This document shows, one piece after another, positions 5,249-9,615 of a stretch of DNA of 9,615 bases. This DNA comes from Candidatus Cloacimonadota bacterium (lineage in GTDB: Bacteria; Cloacimonadota; Cloacimonadia; Cloacimonadales; Cloacimonadaceae): contig JALOBT010000066.1 of NCBI GenBank assembly GCA_023228125.1, positions 1-9,615 on the forward strand, in the 5' to 3' direction. Under the pieces are notes generated by a model that saw only the letters and a program-made list of their open reading frames with translations, did not search any database and had not been told where the DNA came from. Both the position numbers and the translations under genes were made by a program. Each line of letters opens with the position of its first letter. The stretch's first letter is position 1.

Positions 5249-5919
5249 TTTTCCTTTTCTTCCATGGTCACGGTGAGGGCTTTGTGGATATCTTCTTCGC
5301 AGGTAGCCGAGAGGAAGCTTTCCAGCACCTCGGGGTTCATGATCAGCTTGGAGATGTAAGACAGGGAGAATAAATGCTGTTTGTCATTGTGCAAGAGCAG
5401 CATGAAAAAGATATTCACGGGCTTGTTATCCGGCGCGTCAAAATCCACTCCATCATCAGAGCGGCCGAAGAGAATGGACGGTGCTTTGATCTTGGAAGGG
5501 TGCAAATGCCGGGGATGCAGCAGCGCCACACCGTTTCCGATCGCGGTGGAAATGAGCTCTTCACGTGCTACCACCACTTCATAAAGCCAGCGGGCATCGC
5601 GCACGAGCTTCAGATCCTTAGCTTTTTCGCTGAGGACGCGGATGGCATCGTATTTGTTTTCGGCATGAAAATCCAGGAAAATGTTGTCCGGACGCATATA
5701 TTCTTCAAAGTGGCAGATTACGCGCTTGAGAGCCAGAATCTTTTCTTCATTTTCGTTCAGGTTTTCGAGCCATTCATTGAGAGAATCTTCGTCGATCTTC
5801 TCGTTTTTTCCCACAACTTTGGTTTCGAAGATCTTGCTATTGATCATCTCGTAGATCACGCGATCTGAAACCTTCAGTTTCTTGGCAGCTTCGGCTTTTG
5901 AAATATACTTCTTGGCCAT
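5245..5919 (-). CDS. Excisionase-type HTH fused to PTS EIIA (PtsN-like) domain
   Basis: A 224-residue two-domain protein. Residues about 5-52 form an excisionase/MerR-like winged helix (ISKAEAAKKLKVSDRVIYEM, then a KIDEDSLNEWL end). Residues about 75-217 are a PTS EIIA type 2 domain: TAIGNGVALLHPRH (125-138) with the likely phosphoacceptor His135, DGVDFDAPDNKPVNIFFMLL (156-175) and a KQHLFSLSYISKLI helix. EIIA domains accept phosphate from HPr and can act as regulators without sugar transport, so this is probably a phosphorylation-sensitive regulator; its targets are unknown. ATG at 5919 is chosen because AGGAGGT (5926-5932, minus strand) lies 6 nt upstream and the HTH begins directly after it. 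An upstream ATG at 6024 would add 35 unconserved residues and overlap lptE. The stop overlaps purE. Confidence 0.85.
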   Translation of the reverse strand: MAKKYISKAEAAKKLKVSDRVIYEMINSKIFETKVVGKNEKIDEDSLNEWLENLNENEEKILALKRVICHFEEYMRPDNIFLDFHAENKYDAIRVLSEKAKDLKLVRDARWLYEVVVAREELISTAIGNGVALLHPRHLHPSKIKAPSILFGRSDDGVDFDAPDNKPVNIFFMLLLHNDKQHLFSLSYISKLIMNPEVLESFLSATCEEDIHKALTVTMEEKEK

Positions 5920-6016
5920 CGGTTTACCTCCTGTTTTAGGTAGCAATTTTATGTTTTTTCTCTTTGATGCAAGGTTTAACTTGACAAGGATACGAGATAT
6001 TTTAGGATATGGCATA
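5920..6016. promoter_or_regulatory. Divergent control region between HTH-EIIA and lptE
   Basis: This is the only head-to-head intergenic region in the window and should hold both promoters. For the minus strand, TTGCAT (5967-5972) and TAAAAT (5946-5951) make a possible -35/-10 pair, though the 15-nt spacer is short. The strong minus-strand ribosome site AGGAGGT lies at 5926-5932. The HTH protein may regulate its own promoter from here, but no clear operator is recognised apart from the small dyad CTTG-A-CAAG at 5980-5988. Confidence 0.4.
5981..6008 (+). promoter_or_regulatory. Putative sigma-70-type promoter of the lptE-ftsK unit
   Basis: TTGACA (5981-5986) is a perfect -35. TAGGAT (6003-6008) follows after a 16-nt spacer and matches TATAAT at 4 of 6 positions. 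Transcription would start near 6015, only about 2 nt before the lptE ATG, so the message from this promoter would be almost leaderless. The AGGA at 6004-6007 that could serve as ribosome site overlaps the -10, so the two readings compete. Confidence 0.35.
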
Positions 6017-6517
6017 ATGGTCAAGAGATTTATTTTAGCAGGTCTGATTTTAGCAGTACTTGGTGGTTGCTACTACTCAGTTTATTCAAATGCTTACCCG
6101 CATTTAAAAAAAGTTCGGGTGGAGCCGTTTGAGAATCAATCTGCGGAATTTGGGTTGGCAGATAAAGCCCTGAATGGGCTTTCTTTATCCGTGCGAAATG
6201 ACGGACGGTTAAAATTGGTGACCCAAAATCCCGATTGCAGTTTGATAGGGAAAATCGTCTCTTTTGAAGAGAAGATTTATAGCTATGACAGTGCCAATCA
6301 GGTGCAGGATTATCAATTAATTATGGTGCTAAACCTGAGCTTTACCGATCTCATCAAAAATGAGGTTATTTATGAAAACACCACGCTCAGGATCGCCGAA
6401 ATCTATAAAGTGTCCGATGACAGCACCGCTCGATTCGGGACCAAAGAGGAAGCCTTAAATGAAATCTTCGCAAGTATCTTCAAAACCGTCATCCAGAGCA
6501 GCCTTGAAGCCTGGTAA
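6017..6517 (+). CDS. lptE: LptE-like outer-membrane lipoprotein (LPS assembly)
   Basis: LptE plugs the LptD barrel and is needed for lipopolysaccharide insertion in the outer membrane. From ATG 6017 the product has 166 residues: a lipoprotein signal peptide MVKRFILAGLILAVLGGC with lipobox LGGC (Cys18), then a family-like core (YPHLKKVRVEPFENQ, ALNGLSLSVRNDGRLKLV, CSLIGKIVSFEEKIYSYD, VLNLSFTDL) and a C-terminal amphipathic helix ending SSLEAW. The pattern of a FENQ segment, a D-C-x-L-x-G strand and a YDSANQVQDY stretch is typical of LptE in FCB bacteria. The reading frame extends upstream to an ATG at 5882, but only 6017 places the signal peptide at the N-terminus. AGGA at 6004-6007 is 9 nt upstream. 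The end overlaps the next gene by 59 nt. Confidence 0.8.
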   Translation: MVKRFILAGLILAVLGGCYYSVYSNAYPHLKKVRVEPFENQSAEFGLADKALNGLSLSVRNDGRLKLVTQNPDCSLIGKIVSFEEKIYSYDSANQVQDYQLIMVLNLSFTDLIKNEVIYENTTLRIAEIYKVSDDSTARFGTKEEALNEIFASIFKTVIQSSLEAW

Positions 6518-7286
6518 CAAAATCCGGCTGAACCGCTTTCTGGCAGATTCCGGTCTGGGCAGCAGGCGCAAAGTGGAGGAGCTCATCACAGCCGGTGAGA
6601 TCTCTGTGAATAATGCAGTCTGCACAGATCTGGCCTGCCAGGTCGATCCCGGCCAGGATGAGGTGCGCTATCTGGGCAAGGTGCTTTCTGCCGAAAAGAA
6701 GGTCTTCCTGGTGCTGAACAAACCCATGGGCTATGTGGTCTCGCAAAAGGATGAATACAGCCGTAAAACCGTGTATGACCTTTTGCCGCAGGAATACTCC
6801 CATCTGCCCTATGCCGGCAGGCTGGATAAGAACACCGAAGGCCTGCTGCTCTTCTGCAATGATGGCGTTTTGATCGAAGAGCTCACTCATCCCAGCCACA
6901 AGGTGGAAAAGGTGTATAAGGTGCAGATCGAACCCAAGCTTTCGCTTACTGCGATTGAGCAGCTCCGCAAAGGCGTGGTGATCGAAGGCGGGCTCACCCA
7001 AAGCGCCGGAGTATTTGTAAAGTCTCAAAACGAAACCGGCATGAGCCTGAAGGTGGTAATCTCGGAAGGCCGCAAACGCCAGATCCGCCTGATGATCGAA
7101 GCCGTGGGAGCCAAAGTGATCAGCCTCAAACGCATACAATTTGGCCCCCTTTATATCAAAGACCTGCCTGTAGGCCGATGGCGCCCCCTTAATGCCATAG
7201 AAATCAGAGCTTTACACAAAGCCGCAGCAGCACAAAAGCCCAGCCCTAAACCCCCAAACCAGAACTTAAGTAGAGATAAAACATGA
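6459..7286 (+). CDS. rluB: 16S/23S rRNA pseudouridine synthase, RsuA/RluB family
   Basis: Isomerises a specific uridine in rRNA to pseudouridine. The 275-residue protein has an N-terminal S4 RNA-binding domain (RLNRFLADSGLGSRRKVEEL, about 23-70), then the catalytic domain with LNKPMGYVVS (86-95), the catalytic GRLDKNTEGLLL (Asp123), HPSHKVEKVYKV (144-155) and EGRKRQIRLM (203-212). It ends in a Lys/Pro-rich tail. RsuA, RluB, RluE and RluF share these motifs, so the target site is uncertain; the length and S4 domain fit RluB best. ATG 6459 has AGAGGA (6445-6450) 8 nt upstream, inside lptE, giving an unusual 59-nt overlap. A TTG at 6504, nearer the S4 domain, is an alternative start. Its stop overlaps the next start as ATGA. 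Confidence 0.9.
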   Translation: MKSSQVSSKPSSRAALKPGNKIRLNRFLADSGLGSRRKVEELITAGEISVNNAVCTDLACQVDPGQDEVRYLGKVLSAEKKVFLVLNKPMGYVVSQKDEYSRKTVYDLLPQEYSHLPYAGRLDKNTEGLLLFCNDGVLIEELTHPSHKVEKVYKVQIEPKLSLTAIEQLRKGVVIEGGLTQSAGVFVKSQNETGMSLKVVISEGRKRQIRLMIEAVGAKVISLKRIQFGPLYIKDLPVGRWRPLNAIEIRALHKAAAAQKPSPKPPNQNLSRDKT

Positions 7287-8359
7287 AGATTGCCCTTATT
7301 GGCCCGCCCAAAAGCGGAAAGACCACTATTTTCAATGCCCTTACCGGTGCCCAGCACGAGATGGATAAATACTCCCCCGCCGCCAGCGAAGCCAATATCG
7401 GCATTGTGCAGGTTACGGATGAACGCATCACCCTCCTCAGCGAACTTTACAAACCCAAAAAGACCATCTATGCCAATATCGAGTTTCACGATTTTCCCGG
7501 CATCTTTGCCCGCGAATCCGAAAACCCGGAATCCGCCATTTACCCCGAAATCAAGAGCTGTGAAGCCTTTGTGCTGATCCTGCGCGTCTTCAAAGATGAA
7601 GAGCTGGATGAATTGTATGGGCCTGTAGATCCCCTCAAAATGCTCTCCCACTTTGAAGATGAGATGATCTTATCGGATATGTTAGTGGTGGAAAAGCGCA
7701 TCGAAAAGATTCTCTTAGGTTACAAACGTGGAATCAAGACCGCCGCTATTCAGATCGAAGAAAAGGCCTTGAACCTCATTTTGGAACAGCTTCAGGCGAA
7801 TAAAAGCATCCGCGACCTGGATCTGGCGCCGGAGGAAGACAAGGCCATTCGCGGCTTTCAATTCTTTTCTGCCAAGCCGCTTTTGATTCTGCTTAATTCC
7901 AGCGAGAGTGAGTTTAAAAAGCAGAACGAAGCCCTGGATGCCATCCGTCAGCGCGGCTTTATGGCCCAGGTGATCGCCGGCAAGTTTGAGCAGGAACTCA
8001 GCGGCTTGAATGAAGAAGATACCGAGCTCTTTCTGGCCGATATGGGTATGGAGCATTCCATCAAAGATCGCCTCACCATGCTTTGTTACGAACTACTTGG
8101 ATTGGTCTCCTTTTTCACCGTGGGCACGGATGAAGTCCGCGCCTGGACCATTTCCAAAGGCACCAATGCCGTCAATGCCGCCGGTAAAATCCATAGTGAC
8201 CTGGCCCGCGGCTTTATCCGTGCAGAGTGTTTCGGCTATGCAGCCCTCATTCAGCACGGCAGCGAAAAGCATCTCAAGGAAAAGGGATTATTCCGTCTGG
8301 AGGGCAAAGAATACCTCGTGCAGGACGGCGACATCCTCAATATCCGTTTCAGCGTATAG
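7283..8359 (+). CDS. ychF: Divergent YchF/Ola1-type P-loop NTPase
   Basis: YchF proteins are Obg-related, ribosome-associated NTPases that prefer ATP because the G4 motif is NxxE instead of NKxD. In this 358-residue protein the P-loop is GPPKSGKT (7-14), the YchF-like ANIGIVQVTDERI segment follows at 37-49, G3 is DFPG (70-73) and NSSE (205-208) fits NxxE. The C-terminal TGS-like domain is well conserved (FFTVGTDEVRAWTISKG, GFIRAECFGYAALI, RLEGKEYLVQDGDIL). It differs from ordinary YchF in the P-loop (usually GLPNVGKST) and in the switch after G3, which has FARESENPESA where family members have a glycine-rich GASxGEGLGN. It may be a paralogue and not the housekeeping copy. It starts within the rluB stop (ATGA) and ends 8 nt before ftsK. 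Confidence 0.8.
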   Translation: MKIALIGPPKSGKTTIFNALTGAQHEMDKYSPAASEANIGIVQVTDERITLLSELYKPKKTIYANIEFHDFPGIFARESENPESAIYPEIKSCEAFVLILRVFKDEELDELYGPVDPLKMLSHFEDEMILSDMLVVEKRIEKILLGYKRGIKTAAIQIEEKALNLILEQLQANKSIRDLDLAPEEDKAIRGFQFFSAKPLLILLNSSESEFKKQNEALDAIRQRGFMAQVIAGKFEQELSGLNEEDTELFLADMGMEHSIKDRLTMLCYELLGLVSFFTVGTDEVRAWTISKGTNAVNAAGKIHSDLARGFIRAECFGYAALIQHGSEKHLKEKGLFRLEGKEYLVQDGDILNIRFSV

Positions 8360-8367
8360 GAAAGAAA

Positions 8368-9615
8368 ATGGCAACAGCAAAAAGGAAGAGCACGAAGAAA
8401 AGCACAAAGCCGAAAGCCGGGCTCAGTCACTATCAGAAACGCCTGATCAGTGCCGGGCTTTCGCTGATTTCGCTGCTGGTGATCATCTCGCTTTTGATGG
8501 GCTATCAGAGCATCTTTGAGGATATGCACACCCTGGCCGAAAACGGCAATATCTTCAGTTGGTTCAGCTCGCAGAGTGCGGATACGGCGAATCCCATCGG
8601 CGTCTTTGGCATTCTCTTTGGTTATGCCTTTATTTATGTATTTGGCTATTGGCTTTCGTTGCTTGGTTTTATCATCATCGGTGCGGTGTCTTTTCAATAC
8701 TTTGTGGATCCAGAGCTCAAGGCTTCCCGTCAGAAGGGTTATCTTTTGGTGATCGCCCTGTTTTTTGTGCAAGCCCTGCTTTCTGCCAGCTTGCCCAGCT
8801 ATTCCCAGAGCGTGATCCCCCTGGCTTTATACAGACTTTTGGCCGCCATTTTCAAGGATACCGGAGCGAGGATTATCCTCATTGGCAGCGTGCTGCTGTC
8901 TCTGCTTTATATTATCGAATTTTCCCGGCTTCGGCACTGGCTGGAGCTGCTCAAACGGGGGATCGCTGTGAAAGCCAAACCGCAAAATCCCCAGCCCACC
9001 ATCGATAGGAATCCCAGCGCCAGCGAAACCAAGCCCAGCGAACCTAAACCCAGTATTTCGGATCACGTGGAACGCGATGTCCCCATAGTTCAGCGCACCG
9101 AGCCCAAAATCATCAAAGAAGCTCCTCAGCCCAAGCTCAAGATTGCCGATGAAGAGGATTTTCGTGCCTATCAGATGCCCTCGGTGGAAGACTTTTTGGA
9201 GAGTCCGGTCAAGCTTTCTGACAAAGACCGTAAGGAGATCGAGACCGAGATTATGGGCACCAGCGCTATTTTGAAGAACAAACTTGCCGAATTTGGCATC
9301 GAGGCCGAGGTGCGCAATGTGAATATCGGCCCCATCATCACCCAGTATGAGCTTGAGCCCGCCAAGGGTGTGAAGGTCAGCAAGTTCGCCTCTCTGGCCG
9401 ACGATCTGGCCCTGGCGATCAAGGCCAAATCCATCCGCGTGCAGGCCCCCATTCCCGGGCGTGGTTTGATCGGAATCGAAATTCCCAACCTCACCCGCGA
9501 TATGATCTATCTGAAGGATCTACTGCTCTGTGAAGACATGCACAACAGCAAGTCTAAGCTGGCCTTTGGTCTGGGTAAAGACATCTCTGGACGCCCCATC
9601 GTGGCCGATCTCAGC
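8368..9615 (+). CDS. ftsK: DNA translocase FtsK/SpoIIIE, N-terminal part, cut by the window end
   Basis: FtsK couples cell division to clearance of the chromosome termini by pumping double-stranded DNA. The frame is open from ATG 8368 to the last base (416 codons, no stop). AGGA at 8358-8361 is the ribosome site, 6 nt upstream, overlapping the previous stop. A basic N-terminus (residues 1-25) is followed by hydrophobic segments near 26-46, 79-111, 124-141 and 168-184, i.e. about four membrane spans. A Pro/Ser/Lys/Glu-rich linker (about 200-265) comes next, then the alpha domain: NIGPIITQYELEPAKGVKVS (319-338), LADDLALAIKAKSIRVQAPIPG (343-364), GLGKDISGRPIVADLS (401-416). The sequence ends just before the expected Walker A, so the motor and gamma domains lie outside. 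The assignment is secure despite truncation. Confidence 0.93.
   Translation, partial: MATAKRKSTKKSTKPKAGLSHYQKRLISAGLSLISLLVIISLLMGYQSIFEDMHTLAENGNIFSWFSSQSADTANPIGVFGILFGYAFIYVFGYWLSLLGFIIIGAVSFQYFVDPELKASRQKGYLLVIALFFVQALLSASLPSYSQSVIPLALYRLLAAIFKDTGARIILIGSVLLSLLYIIEFSRLRHWLELLKRGIAVKAKPQNPQPTIDRNPSASETKPSEPKPSISDHVERDVPIVQRTEPKIIKEAPQPKLKIADEEDFRAYQMPSVEDFLESPVKLSDKDRKEIETEIMGTSAILKNKLAEFGIEAEVRNVNIGPIITQYELEPAKGVKVSKFASLADDLALAIKAKSIRVQAPIPGRGLIGIEIPNLTRDMIYLKDLLLCEDMHNSKSKLAFGLGKDISGRPIVADLS

Noticed and set aside
5882..6016. N-terminal extension of lptE to ATG 5882
   Set aside because: It would bury the lipoprotein signal peptide 45 residues inside and overlap the divergent gene's start.
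5920..6024. N-terminal extension of the HTH-EIIA protein to ATG 6024
   Set aside because: The added 35 residues lack family similarity and overlap lptE, while 5919 has an excellent AGGAGGT at 6-nt spacing.
6489..7139. Minus-strand 216-codon frame opposite the pseudouridine synthase
   Set aside because: His/Ala/Leu-rich translation typical of an antisense shadow; the plus strand has a complete, motif-bearing gene.
7475..7490. GTTTCACG half-site in ychF
   Set aside because: Only the left half of parS matches; explained by coding sequence.
8010..9008. Several frames overlapping the ychF end and ftsK start
   Set aside because: They conflict with the continuous FtsK frame from 8368, which has membrane segments and a conserved alpha domain; the others show no domain.

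Overview
The window looks like chromosomal DNA from a Gram-negative, probably anaerobic bacterium. The envelope genes (an LptE-like outer-membrane lipoprotein, paired aminolipid acyltransferases) and the oxygen-sensitive two-subunit class I fumarase support this. The mix of genes and the FtsK and LptE variants fit the FCB/Cloacimonadota side of the tree, but that placement is inference from general resemblance and no marker gene settles it. No transposase, tRNA, rRNA or CRISPR array was seen.

Layout. (1) 1-523 has no convincing gene. It is rich in inverted repeats, including a 49-nt palindrome at 179-227. (2) 524-2158, plus strand: an OlsB-type N-acyltransferase followed 9 nt later by a PlsC/OlsA-type O-acyltransferase, together a likely two-step pathway for an ornithine- or glycine-type aminolipid. 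(3) 2159-2251: short spacer with a small hairpin. (4) 2252-4680, plus strand: a two-helix membrane protein, a DUF58 protein and the alpha and beta subunits of a class I fumarate hydratase, joined by overlaps or 1-nt gaps. (5) 4681-4798: spacer between convergent units, with no clear terminator. (6) 4799-5919, minus strand: a DNA-binding/PTS-EIIA fusion protein and then purE, overlapping by ATGA. (7) 5920-6016: divergent control region. (8) 6017-9615, plus strand: lptE, an RsuA/RluB-type pseudouridine synthase, a divergent YchF-type nucleotide-binding protein and the first 416 codons of ftsK, which runs off the window just before its Walker A motif. These four are tightly packed, partly overlapping, and probably one transcript.

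The genes cover membrane lipid synthesis, central carbon metabolism, purine synthesis, outer-membrane assembly, ribosome modification and chromosome segregation. The least expected signal is two 16-bp sites inside coding sequence, in olsB (867-882) and the fumarase beta gene (4584-4599). They match the ParB-binding parS consensus at 14/16 and 15/16 positions and share the same altered centre. If real, they place the window in the origin-proximal, ParB-loaded part of the chromosome. Other points of interest are the EIIA/HTH fusion coupled to purE, a YchF-like protein lacking the usual glycine-rich switch segment, and a DUF58 protein with no MoxR ATPase beside it.
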